Of a stretch of DNA of 44,605 bases, positions 1-8,535 are shown one piece after another. Each line of letters begins with the position of its first letter. Within the stretch, counting starts at the first letter, position 1. This DNA comes from Pseudomonadota bacterium. Its GTDB lineage: Bacteria > Pseudomonadota > Alphaproteobacteria > Rhodospirillales > Magnetospirillaceae. The DNA lies in assembly GCA_023458315.1 (NCBI GenBank), contig JAEXAH010000011.1, forward strand, positions 1-44,605, in the 5' to 3' direction. The position numbers and the translations under genes were made by a program. The notes beneath the pieces are model-generated. The model did no database searches and was not told the origin of the DNA. It worked only from the letters and a program-made list of their open reading frames with translations.

Positions 1-156
1 TATTAGCATCAGTTTCCCGATGTTATCCCCCAGCGTAAGGTATATTCCCACGTGTTACTCACCCGTGCGCCACTAAGTCCGAAGACTTCGTTCGACTTGC
101 ATGTGTTAGGCCTGCCGCCAGCGTTCGTTCTGAGCCAGGATCAAACTCTCAAGTTG
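1..156 (-). rRNA. rrs: 16S ribosomal RNA, 5' portion (partial)
   Basis: The minus strand carries the universal 16S start region AGAGTTTGATCCTGGCTCAG, followed by AACGAACGCTGGCGGC and the V1 stem. The gene is cut by the left edge of the window, so only about the first 156 nt are present. I placed the mature 5' end near 156 by alignment with the E. coli start (AGAGTTTGAT lies at E. coli positions 8-17). The exact end may be a few bases off. The sequence is of alphaproteobacterial type. It is transcribed leftward from the tandem promoters at 384-663. Confidence 0.97.
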
Positions 157-299
157 ACTTCTGGACTGTCCGAAGACATCCAGAACAGAGCTCGTCCAAA
201 GCAAAAATTACACGCTTGCTTGCAAGATGCGCTTCTTGGCTTCGAACCAGTCTGATGTGACCGGCGCCGCCTGCGCATCCCTTCCTTGCGTCTTCACTT

Positions 300-311
300 T
301 GTCAAAGAGCA
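300..311 (-). promoter_or_regulatory. rrn boxA antitermination element
   Basis: On the minus strand this reads TGCTCTTTGACA, matching the boxA sequence of rRNA leaders (E. coli TGCTCTTTAACA). It lies about 145 nt upstream of the mature 16S end and downstream of all three promoters, which is the expected place for loading the Nus antitermination complex on the transcript. The rest of the 157-383 leader holds no gene. Confidence 0.85.
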
Positions 312-383
312 GAGAACCTCTCGGTTCCCTCCAGCGCCTCAGCGTCTCCGCTTCGTCGCCAGCCCCGTCAGCGGGGAGGCCGG

Positions 384-412
384 TTTATATTCAACCGCCG
401 GCCCGGCGTCAA
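384..412 (-). promoter_or_regulatory. rRNA promoter, 16S-proximal copy
   Basis: Minus strand: -35 TTGACG (412-407), a 17-nt spacer, and -10 TATAAA (389-384). An A-tract, TGAAAAAAG, sits immediately upstream of the -35 like a short UP element. The stretch after the -10 is GC-rich (CCGGCCTCCC), as in stringently controlled promoters. It is the third copy of the cassette also found at 522-550 and 635-663. Confidence 0.82.
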
Positions 413-521
413 CTTCTTTTTTCAGTCCGCTTCGTTTTCTTTCCGAAGCAAACAGCGGAGAAAGTTGAACCTCCGCTTTTCCTTCAAAACAACGTCGCCG
501 TTGCTTCTCTGGGAGGCCGGG

Positions 522-550
522 GTTCTACAGGAGAGCCCCAACCGCGTCAA
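522..550 (-). promoter_or_regulatory. rRNA promoter, middle copy
   Basis: Minus strand: -35 TTGACG (550-545), a 17-nt spacer, and -10 TAGAAC (527-522), with the TGAAAAAAG A-tract before the -35 and a CCCGGCCTCCC-like discriminator after the -10. The layout matches the copies on either side, which supports duplication of a promoter cassette. Confidence 0.78.
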
Positions 551-634
551 ACTCTTTTTTCAGGCCGCTGAACTTTCGCTCAAACCCACCGGCTGTCTGA
601 CTTTCCGGCCCGCCACCGCAGCGGCGAGGCGCGG

Positions 635-663
635 GTTATAGGCGCCCCACCCGACCCCGTCAA
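635..663 (-). promoter_or_regulatory. rRNA promoter, distal copy
   Basis: Minus strand: -35 TTGACG (663-658), a 17-nt spacer, and -10 TATAAC (640-635), preceded by TGAAAAAGG and followed by CCCGCGCCTC. Its -35 starts only about 31 nt after the stop codon of the SLC13-type gene. I see no convincing terminator between them, so transcription of that gene may run into the rRNA operon. Confidence 0.78.
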
Positions 664-693
664 CCGCCTTTTTCATGAATCCGCAAAGATTCG

Positions 694-2529
694 TCAGAAA
701 GGAAAGAACACGGGCACGGCCAGCACGCTGAAGACCATCACCACCAGGGTGAAGGGAACGCCGATGCGGACGAAATCGCCGAAGCGGTAATTGCCGGGGC
801 CGATGACCAGGGTGTTCACCGGCGACGACACCGGCGTCATGAAGGCAGCCGAGGCAGCCAGGGCGACGACCATGGCGAAGGGATAGGGCGACGCCCCCAG
901 CGCCTGCGCCACCGCCAGGGCGACCGGCGCCATCAGCACCGCCGTGGCGGTGTTGGAGATGAACAGCCCGAACAAAGCCGTCACCGCGAACAGCGCCGCC
1001 AGCACCACATGGGGATTGGCCTGCCCCACCGCGTCCAACAGCAGCCCGGCCGCCAGATCGACACCGCCGGTGCGTTGCAGCGCCAACGAGAACGGCAACA
1101 TGCCGACGATCAGCACCAGGCTTTGCCAATGGATGGAATGATAGGCGGCATTGAAATCGACGCAGCGGAACAGCCCCAGCAGCAGACAGCCGATCAGCGC
1201 CGCCTGAACGTTGGGCACCAATCCCGACACCATCAGCCCGACCATCACCGCCAGGGCCAGCAGGGCATGGGGGGCGCGCGGCGCGGCGGGCACCACCTGA
1301 TCGATCTCGGCGGGCAGGCTGAGGCCGATCAGTTCGCGCTTTTCGGTCTTGAGGCGGCGAATGGCCTTCCACGGGCCGACCAGCAACAAGGTGTCGCCCA
1401 GCCGCAGCTTGCGTTCCAGCACGCTGCCGGGATGGGGGGCGCCGCCCCGTTGCAGGCCGATGACGTGCAGGCCGTATTGCGAGCGGAACCCCGCCCCAGC
1501 CACCGTCTTGCCGATCAGGGTCGAGGTTTGCGGCACCATGACCTCGGCCATGCCGATTTCCTGGCTGCGATCCGAGAAATAGGTGCCGGTCAGCGGCAGC
1601 CGTTGCAGGTGGAAGCGTTCGGCCACGTCCTTGATGTCCACCGTGGGCGCGAACAGGTCCAGGTACAGCACGTCGCCCGCCTGCAAGACCGTGTGGGCGG
1701 TCGGGCTGACGAACCGTTCCCCCATCAGCGTCTCGTGTTCGATGGCGACGATGTTGACGCCCGAGGTGGCGCGCAGGTCCAACTCGGCCAGGGTCTTGCC
1801 CACCAGCGGCGAGCGGGCGGTGACGCACAGCCGGTATTCCCGCTCGGCCAGCCCGTACAGCCGCACCCAATCGGCCAGACGCGGCCTGGTATGGTGGCGC
1901 CCCTTGTCGCCGCGCGACGACAGCCAGCGCCGGGCGAACAGCATGTAGACCACCCCCAGCACCAGGATCGGCACGCCGAACGGGGTGAAGGAGAAGAAGC
2001 CGAACCCGTCCAGGCCATGCCGCGCCAGTTCGGCATGCACCACCAGATTGGGCGGCGTCGCCACCAGGGTCATCATGCCGCTGATCAGCGCCGCGACGCT
2101 GAGCGGCATCATCAGCCGCCCCGGCGCCAGCCCGGCGTTCTGCGCCACCCGCAGCGCCACCGGAATGAAGATGGCGACCACGCCGGTCGAGGACATCACC
2201 GAGCCGATGCCCGCGACGCTGACCATCAGCAGCATCAGCAGCCGCGCCTCGCTGGCCCCGGCCCGCGCGATCAGCCAATCGCCCAGGCGCTGGGCGATGC
2301 CGGTGCGCACCAACCCCTCGCCGATCACGAACAGGGCGGCGATCAGCACCACCGCCGGGTCGCTGAACCCGGCCAGCGCCTCGTTCATGGTGATGATGCC
2401 GGACAACGGCATGACGACGATCATGATCAGCGCCACCGCGTCCATGCGCGGACGGTTGGCGGCGAACATGACGATGGCGGCGGCCAAAAAGGCCAGGACG
2501 AGAAGAAGATCGGTGGTCATGCCCGGCAT
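694..2529 (-). CDS. SLC13-type permease with two RCK_C (TrkA-C) domains
   Basis: This encodes a 611-residue inner-membrane transporter of the DASS/SLC13 ion-transporter superfamily, whose members import dicarboxylates, sulfate or related anions with sodium or protons. The two halves carry the SNT-like motifs of the family, SSTGVVAIFIP near residue 115 and SNTATAVLMAP near residue 540. Between the membrane halves, residues about 228-395 form two RCK_C-like cytosolic domains (LVGKTLAELDLRA and LIGKTVAGAGFRSQ), as in many bacterial SLC13 permeases. The substrate cannot be read from the sequence. An internal ATG at 2520 (MTTDLL) is an alternative start, and neither start has a strong ribosome site. 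The gene is divergent from the precursor-peptide gene and lies directly upstream of the rRNA promoters on the same strand. Confidence 0.9.
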   Translation of the reverse strand: MPGMTTDLLLVLAFLAAAIVMFAANRPRMDAVALIMIVVMPLSGIITMNEALAGFSDPAVVLIAALFVIGEGLVRTGIAQRLGDWLIARAGASEARLLMLLMVSVAGIGSVMSSTGVVAIFIPVALRVAQNAGLAPGRLMMPLSVAALISGMMTLVATPPNLVVHAELARHGLDGFGFFSFTPFGVPILVLGVVYMLFARRWLSSRGDKGRHHTRPRLADWVRLYGLAEREYRLCVTARSPLVGKTLAELDLRATSGVNIVAIEHETLMGERFVSPTAHTVLQAGDVLYLDLFAPTVDIKDVAERFHLQRLPLTGTYFSDRSQEIGMAEVMVPQTSTLIGKTVAGAGFRSQYGLHVIGLQRGGAPHPGSVLERKLRLGDTLLLVGPWKAIRRLKTEKRELIGLSLPAEIDQVVPAAPRAPHALLALAVMVGLMVSGLVPNVQAALIGCLLLGLFRCVDFNAAYHSIHWQSLVLIVGMLPFSLALQRTGGVDLAAGLLLDAVGQANPHVVLAALFAVTALFGLFISNTATAVLMAPVALAVAQALGASPYPFAMVVALAASAAFMTPVSSPVNTLVIGPGNYRFGDFVRIGVPFTLVVMVFSVLAVPVFFPF

Positions 2530-2580
2530 AAGACCATAAAGCCCCGCCCCCGGCTCTCCGCAATGATACGGAGGCGATGC

Positions 2581-2594
2581 TCAACGGCGGTTGA
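2581..2594. promoter_or_regulatory. 14-bp palindrome, candidate operator (copy A)
   Basis: TCAACGGCGGTTGA is an almost perfect dyad with half-site TCAAC, followed by TGGCG. It lies in the 129-nt gap between the SLC13-type gene (-) and the precursor-peptide gene (+), 65 nt before the precursor start. The same element (TCAACCGCCGTTGA then TGGCG) occurs at 5461 before the radical SAM gene. Sharing between these two genes suggests one regulator for the locus; the regulator is not in the window. Confidence 0.5.
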
Positions 2595-2658
2595 TGGCGT
2601 CGGCCCGGTGCCGGGACTACACCTGTGCACAGTGACCATTCACCCCAGGGGGAACCCC

Positions 2659-2985
2659 ATGTCCACATTCGAGGAACGTCTGGCCGAACGCGAAGCCGCC
2701 TATCGCAGCGTCGTGCTGAAGGCGCACCAGGACCCGGCCTTCCGCGCCCGGCTGAAGGCCGACCCCGCCGCCGCCTTCAAGGAAGTCCTGGGCAACGACT
2801 GGCCCGCCGACATCACGCTGGAAGTGATCGAGGAAACCCCCGACCGCTGCGTCCTGGTGCTGCCCGCCATTTTCGGCGCCGCCAACGACGACGAATTGTC
2901 CGACGACGACCTGGAACTGGTGGCGGCGGGCTATCCGGCCAGGCCGTCTTTCCCCAAGGGTTCGGGCAAGCCTCGCTTCAACTGA
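2659..2985 (+). CDS. NHLP-type (nitrile hydratase leader-like) RiPP precursor peptide
   Basis: This encodes a 108-residue peptide. The N-terminal region is an NHLP leader: an acidic helix, then KAHQDPAFRARLKADP, then the nitrile-hydratase-alpha-like strand VIEETPDRCVLVLP, then an acidic stretch ending LSDDDLELVAAG. This last part matches the usual LxxxELxxVAGG-type processing site. The putative core after Ala-Gly is YPARPSFPKGSGKPRFN, 17 residues. It is basic, rich in Pro, Gly and Phe, and has two Ser but no Cys or Thr, so lanthionine or thiazole chemistry is unlikely. AGGGGGA at 2647-2653 is the ribosome site. The gene converges, with a 6-nt gap, on a GNAT gene coupled to a B12-type radical SAM gene, the likely modifying enzymes. 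The leader family is clear; the mature product and any export are inference, as no dedicated transporter or peptidase is adjacent. Confidence 0.82.
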   Translation: MSTFEERLAEREAAYRSVVLKAHQDPAFRARLKADPAAAFKEVLGNDWPADITLEVIEETPDRCVLVLPAIFGAANDDELSDDDLELVAAGYPARPSFPKGSGKPRFN

Positions 2986-2991
2986 TATCTC

Positions 2992-3885
2992 TCAATCCGT
3001 CGCCCGCCACCGGCTGAGGAAATGCCCGGTGCGGGCGACGGTCCATTTGTCCAGGCGCCGCAGCATGAAATCCCGCATGGCGCGATTGTCGCCCGCCGTC
3101 TGGAAGCTGCACAGGCCGTCATCGCCAAAAGCCCGCTGCTGCGCCAGACAGGCATCGACCAGCGCCGCCACCAGCCACCCCGAACGCTGCAACGGCGCCG
3201 TCACCCAGCCCGAGGGATAATAGATCTCGCCGGGCCGCGCCCCCCGGCCACCCAGCACCCAGCCCACCGGGCGGCCATGGCGGCGCACCACCACGCTGAC
3301 CTCGGGCAACACCTCTCCGGCATGGGACGGCGCCAGTCGACCGATTCCCCGCGACAGATGTTCGATCTCGGCGTCATCCGCCGCGTTCCGGTCATGCCAG
3401 GGCGTCACCCCGTATCCTTGGGCCGCCAGCCGCGTGAACAGCGGCGCCCATTCCGCCCGCGCCTCGGCCGCCCACGGCACCCGGCCGATCAGCGACAGCA
3501 GATAGGGTTCCGGCGGCGCCCAGCCGCCAGCCGCCAGCAAGGCCCGCCACGCCGCCGCGCCACGCATGGTGTCGCCGTGCACGGCGGTCATTTCCGCGAT
3601 GCCCTGGTCGCGCGCCCAGGCGGTCACGGCGGCCAGCAGCGCCCGACCGACGCCGCGACGCCGCCACGCCGACGCCACCACCAGCGACAGCAGCCGCCAC
3701 GAATCCTCTTCGTCCCGGCTGAGCACCGCCAGACCGATCGGCGCCCCCTCGGCCCAGGCGGCGAACGCCCGACACCACGGCGCGGCCAGCCTTTGGTCCG
3801 ACAGCAGCGGCGCATAGCGGGGGAAGGTCAGGGCGGCCAGCCGGGAATCGACCCGGTCGGGCGACAGCGGAACAACGGTGATCAT
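2992..3885 (-). CDS. tandem GNAT-family N-acetyltransferase
   Basis: This encodes a 297-residue protein with two GNAT-like halves. The N-terminal half (about 1-150) has the acetyl-CoA pyrophosphate loop RRRGVGRALL and the following helix. The C-terminal half (about 165-297) has a GNAT-like pattern (IYYPSGWVTAP, then FQTAGDNRAMRDFMLRRL) but no good Q/RxxGxG/A loop, so it may be a degenerate acceptor-binding domain. The start ATG overlaps the stop of the upstream radical SAM gene as ATGA, implying translational coupling. It converges on the NHLP precursor gene, so acylation of the peptide or of an intermediate is a reasonable guess. The acceptor is unknown. Confidence 0.8.
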   Translation of the reverse strand: MITVVPLSPDRVDSRLAALTFPRYAPLLSDQRLAAPWCRAFAAWAEGAPIGLAVLSRDEEDSWRLLSLVVASAWRRRGVGRALLAAVTAWARDQGIAEMTAVHGDTMRGAAAWRALLAAGGWAPPEPYLLSLIGRVPWAAEARAEWAPLFTRLAAQGYGVTPWHDRNAADDAEIEHLSRGIGRLAPSHAGEVLPEVSVVVRRHGRPVGWVLGGRGARPGEIYYPSGWVTAPLQRSGWLVAALVDACLAQQRAFGDDGLCSFQTAGDNRAMRDFMLRRLDKWTVARTGHFLSRWRATD

Positions 3886-5393
3886 GGCCGGGAAAATCCG
3901 GTCAGGGCGTAAACGTGGCGGATCTGGGCGTAATAGCGCAGACACGCCTGGACCAATGGCAAGAGCTGGGGACACTGGCGCAGGGCATGGCCGCCGACCC
4001 GCGACACCATGGCCCTCTCCTGCGGTCCCGACCGGGCCAGGGCGCGAACGATGGCGGCGGTGTCGGCAGCCAGCGCCGCCCGATGCGGCGGTTCGCCACC
4101 CGGCCGCACCGCCAGCGGCCCCAGCCGCTGCAACATGGCGATCATCCGGTCGCCAAAGGCGGCGGGCGCGTAGATGGCGTTGCCCAGTTCGCGCAGCCCG
4201 TCCAGCAGGCACGCCTCGCTCATGCCCGCGGGAACGATGTTCGAGGCCCAGGGTTGGGCGGCGTTGGCATCCTGGCCCGCCACCAGACGGCCCTGGCGCT
4301 GCAACCGCGCGTGCAGCGGGCTGCCCGGCGGCGCCGTCAGCGCCCCCAGGCTGAAGATGGGCACCGGCAGGTCGGCGACGAAACGGCGTTGCCGTTCGAA
4401 GATGTCGGGACCGTCGGCATCGAAGCCGACGATCAGGCCGCTGATCACCATGATGCCGTGCGCCAGGAAGCGATCCACCGCCGCCAGCGGATCGCCGCCC
4501 AGGTTCTGCCGCTTGCCGGTTTCGCGCAGACTGTCGGCGCTGGGGGTTTCCAGCCCGACGAAGGCCACAATCAGCCCGGCCCGCGCGCACAGCGCCAGCA
4601 ATTCGTCGTCGCGGGCGGCGTCCACCGACAATTGGGTGCAGAAGGTCATGGCGCCGTCCGGGCGGCGGGCGTTCCACTGGGCCATGGCTTCCAGCAGCTC
4701 GCGGGCGGCCCGGCGCGCGGCGGTGAAATTGTCGTCGGCCAGAAAGACGCCGCGATAGCCCAGATCGTACAGCACCTCAAGCTCGGCCAGCACCTGGGCC
4801 GGGGCCTTGCGCCGCTGCACCCGGCCGACATAGGTCGGCACCTCGCAGAATTCACAGGTGAACGGGCACCCGCGCGAGGTCTGGACCGAGCCCAGCACGG
4901 CGCGGTGGTTGGGATACAAATCCCAGCGCGGTACCGGCGCCCGCGCCAGATCGGCCTGGCCGCCCACATATTCCGCCTGCCACGTTCCGGCGCGCAAATC
5001 GGCGAACAGGGCGGGGGCGATGTCCTCGATCTCGCCGCGCACCAGGATGTCGCAATGGTCGCGCACCAATTCGGGCGACAGCGTGGCGTGGGGACCGCCG
5101 ATCATCACCACCCGGCCGCGCCGCCGGAAGGCGTCGGCCAGTTCCAGCAGCCGCGCCGCCTGTTGGCTTTTGCCGGTCAAGGCGATGAAATCCGCCGTCA
5201 CCGCCATATCCACCGCCGTCAGATGTTCGTCGCACAGCGTGACGGTGAAATCGTCCGGCACCAGCGCCGCCACCGTGGGCAGGGTCAGGTCGGCCACCAA
5301 TTGCACCCCGGCGAAACCGCTGGCGGCGTACAGATCGGCGCCGAAATACGGCAAGGGGGCGGAACGGGGACTGATCAGGTGGATGGATGGCAT
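3882..5393 (-). CDS. B12-binding-type radical SAM protein (DUF4070-like C-terminus)
   Basis: This encodes a 503-residue enzyme. Residues about 1-150 form the Rossmann-like fold typical of cobalamin-binding radical SAM proteins (MIGGPHATLSPELV), with DEHLTA in place of a canonical DxHxxG motif. The radical SAM core follows, with the cluster motif CPFTCEFC (CX3CX2C). The C-terminal third resembles the DUF4070 region found on related enzymes. GAGG-type ribosome site GAGGTCGCC precedes the chosen ATG; an upstream in-frame ATG lacks one. It is coupled to the GNAT gene by an ATGA overlap. Relatives of this class carry out methylations and other C-H chemistry, some on RiPP precursors. Given the NHLP peptide next door, peptide modification (for example C-methylation) is the favoured inference; lipid or other small-molecule substrates remain possible. 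Confidence 0.85.
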   Translation of the reverse strand: MPSIHLISPRSAPLPYFGADLYAASGFAGVQLVADLTLPTVAALVPDDFTVTLCDEHLTAVDMAVTADFIALTGKSQQAARLLELADAFRRRGRVVMIGGPHATLSPELVRDHCDILVRGEIEDIAPALFADLRAGTWQAEYVGGQADLARAPVPRWDLYPNHRAVLGSVQTSRGCPFTCEFCEVPTYVGRVQRRKAPAQVLAELEVLYDLGYRGVFLADDNFTAARRAARELLEAMAQWNARRPDGAMTFCTQLSVDAARDDELLALCARAGLIVAFVGLETPSADSLRETGKRQNLGGDPLAAVDRFLAHGIMVISGLIVGFDADGPDIFERQRRFVADLPVPIFSLGALTAPPGSPLHARLQRQGRLVAGQDANAAQPWASNIVPAGMSEACLLDGLRELGNAIYAPAAFGDRMIAMLQRLGPLAVRPGGEPPHRAALAADTAAIVRALARSGPQERAMVSRVGGHALRQCPQLLPLVQACLRYYAQIRHVYALTGFSRP

Positions 5394-5460
5394 GGCGGCG
5401 ACCTCGTGGTCCCTACCATCCCGGCGCGACGGGTGCCGTGCAAGCGCCCCGCCGCCGTCT

Positions 5461-5474
5461 TCAACCGCCGTTGA
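5461..5474. promoter_or_regulatory. 14-bp palindrome, candidate operator (copy B)
   Basis: TCAACCGCCGTTGA followed by TGGCG matches copy A at 2581 at 17 of 19 positions, and the two differences are a compensating pair inside the dyad. It lies 68 nt upstream of the radical SAM start (-). On the other side the sigma-54 control region of aspA begins about 15 nt away. Confidence 0.5.
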
Positions 5475-5488
5475 TGGCGGGTAGGTCG

Positions 5489-5537
5489 TCCGGATTTCCG
5501 AACGGCTTTGCCGCCGCCGGTCCGGACTTTCGGATGG
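5489..5537 (+). promoter_or_regulatory. paired upstream activator-like sites (candidate DctD sites)
   Basis: Two similar 17-bp elements start at 5489 (TCCGGATTTCCGAACGG) and 5521 (TCCGGACTTTCGGATGG), each with dyad character (TCCG then CCGA or CGGA). They are 32 bp apart, about three helical turns on one DNA face, and lie roughly 70-115 bp upstream of the -24/-12 promoter. Tandem sites at this distance are the arrangement known for the sigma-54 activator DctD at rhizobial dctA. Assignment to DctD is inference. Confidence 0.45.
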
Positions 5538-5605
5538 CGGCGGCAACAGGCACCAGAAACAACAATATTTTCAACGCATTACACCGTCCCTCCCGGGACA
5601 GAACG

Positions 5606-5621
5606 TGGCATGGCGCTTGCG
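5606..5621 (+). promoter_or_regulatory. sigma-54 (-24/-12) promoter of aspA-dctA
   Basis: TGGCATGGCGCTTGCG matches the TGGCAC-N5-TTGCA consensus, with the GG (5607-5608) and GC (5619-5620) doublets exactly 12 bp apart. Predicted transcription start is about 5632, giving a leader of about 42 nt before aspA. A sigma-54 activator gene (dctD) and its sensor lie 4-6 kb downstream. Confidence 0.72.
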
Positions 5622-5673
5622 TTTATCGGACTGGCCCGGCGGCGACCGGGCGAGGAAACCGGAGCAACGATCC

Positions 5674-7113
<1,440 letters not shown>

Positions 7114-7165
7114 AAATCATCGTGGCCCCGGCGGCAAGCACCGTCTCGGGGGGAGGAGTAAAGCC

Positions 7166-8467
7166 ATGAAAATGAACAAGCAGACGACCTGGATCCTGGT
7201 CGCCATGGTGCTGGGCATCGTGGTCGGTTACGCCTGCAACGTCATGTCCGGCAGCGCCGGGGCGGCCAAGGAAATCGCCTCGTACTTCGCCATGGGCACC
7301 GACATCTTCCTGCGCCTGATCAAGATGATCATCGCGCCCTTGATCTTCTCGACCCTGGTGGCGGGCATGGCGGGCATGGGCGACGCCTCGACCGTCGGCC
7401 GCATCGGCGGCAAGGCCATCGGCTGGTTCCTGATGGCGTCGCTGGTGTCGCTGGGTCTGGGCCTGGTCTTCGCCAACCTGTTCCAGCCCGGCGCCAATGT
7501 GGGCGTGCCGCTGCCGGAAGTCACCGCCGCCGCCGGTCTGAAGACCGCGTCGCTGAACCTCAAGGATTTCCTGACCCACGTCTTCCCGCGCAACATCGTG
7601 GAAGCCATGGCCAACAACGAGATCCTGCAAATCCTGGTGTTCTCGGTGTTCTTCGGCCTGGCGCTGGGCAGCCTGCGCGACACCAAGGCCCGCGCCCTGA
7701 CCGAAGCCATCGAAGGCGCCGTGCCGGTGATGCTGAAGGTCACGGATTACGTGATGCGTTTCGCCCCCTTCGGCGTGTTCGCCGCCGTGGCCAACGTCAT
7801 CACCACCCAGGGCCTGGGTATCCTGCTGGTCTATGGCAAGTTCGTCGGCAGCTTCTACGTCACCCTGGCGGTGCTGTGGGCGGTGCTGATCGGCGCCGGG
7901 TTCGTGGTGCTGAAAAAGGACGTGTTCCGGCTGGTCAAGGAAGTCCGCCAGCCCATGCTGCTGGGCTTTTCCACCGCGTCGTCCGAGGCCGCCTATCCCC
8001 GCGTCATGGAAAAGCTGGAAGGCTTCGGCGTCAAGGAGCGGGTCATCGGCTTCGTGCTGCCGCTGGGCTATTCCTTCAACCTCGACGGCTCGATGATCTA
8101 TACCGCCTTCGCCGCGCTGTTCGTGTCGCAGGCCTATGGCATCCCGCTGACCCTGGACCAGCAGATTCTCATGCTGCTGGTGCTGATGGTGTCGTCCAAG
8201 GGCATCGCCGGGGTGCCGCGTTCGTCGCTGGTGGTGGTGGCCGCCGTGCTGCCCATGTTCAACCTGCCGGAAGCCGGTATCCTGCTGATCATGGGGATCG
8301 ACCACTTCCTTGACATGGGCCGCACCGCCACCAACGTTCTGGGCAATGCCATCGCCACCACGGTGGTCGCCAAGTGGGAAAACGCCATCGGCGAGCCGGT
8401 GGCCGAATACGCCGAGGACGAAACCGACGCCGGGGCCGAGCTTTCCGCGGTTCCCGCCGCCGAGTAA
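7166..8467 (+). CDS. dctA: C4-dicarboxylate:cation symporter DctA
   Basis: This encodes a 433-residue inner-membrane transporter of the DAACS family (glutamate/aspartate/dicarboxylate symporters), importing succinate, fumarate, malate and probably aspartate. Family motifs include FLRLIKMIIAPLIFSTLVAG near residue 48, the hairpin-region serine-rich STASSEAAYPRVM near residue 270, and SFNLDGSMIYTAFAALF near residue 305. A strong GGAGG ribosome site precedes ATG 7166. The C-terminal 25 residues are acidic and hydrophilic. Length is normal for DctA. It is the second gene of the sigma-54-controlled operon with aspA and is followed by a hairpin. Confidence 0.95.
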   Translation: MKMNKQTTWILVAMVLGIVVGYACNVMSGSAGAAKEIASYFAMGTDIFLRLIKMIIAPLIFSTLVAGMAGMGDASTVGRIGGKAIGWFLMASLVSLGLGLVFANLFQPGANVGVPLPEVTAAAGLKTASLNLKDFLTHVFPRNIVEAMANNEILQILVFSVFFGLALGSLRDTKARALTEAIEGAVPVMLKVTDYVMRFAPFGVFAAVANVITTQGLGILLVYGKFVGSFYVTLAVLWAVLIGAGFVVLKKDVFRLVKEVRQPMLLGFSTASSEAAYPRVMEKLEGFGVKERVIGFVLPLGYSFNLDGSMIYTAFAALFVSQAYGIPLTLDQQILMLLVLMVSSKGIAGVPRSSLVVVAAVLPMFNLPEAGILLIMGIDHFLDMGRTATNVLGNAIATTVVAKWENAIGEPVAEYAEDETDAGAELSAVPAAE

Positions 8468-8482
8468 CAACCGCATGATACC

Positions 8483-8516
8483 GCCCGCCCGGGCGCCCAC
8501 GGGGGCACGGGCGGGC
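8483..8516 (+). terminator. hairpin terminator after dctA
   Basis: GCCCGCCCG (8483-8491) pairs with CGGGCGGGC (8508-8516), with a smaller stem (GCCC/GGGC) inside the loop. The tail ATTTGCTTTC is only moderately T-rich, so some read-through into the TauE-like gene is possible. Confidence 0.6.
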
Positions 8517-8535
8517 ATTTGCTTTCAGGTGATCC

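Noticed and set aside
677..692. Terminator for the SLC13-type gene
   Set aside because: The dyad is only 5 bp (GAATC/GATTC) and is followed by an A-tract rather than a T-tract on the transcribed strand.
1009..2985. A 658-codon plus-strand frame that ends in the NHLP peptide
   Set aside because: The part before 2659 is antisense to the SLC13-type gene and rich in Gln, His and Arg; a ribosome site and the family start place the true gene at 2659.
2992..4677. A 561-codon minus-strand frame suggesting a longer GNAT protein
   Set aside because: Its first part overlaps the radical SAM gene in another frame and has shadow-type composition; the ATG at 3885 in an ATGA overlap is the credible start.
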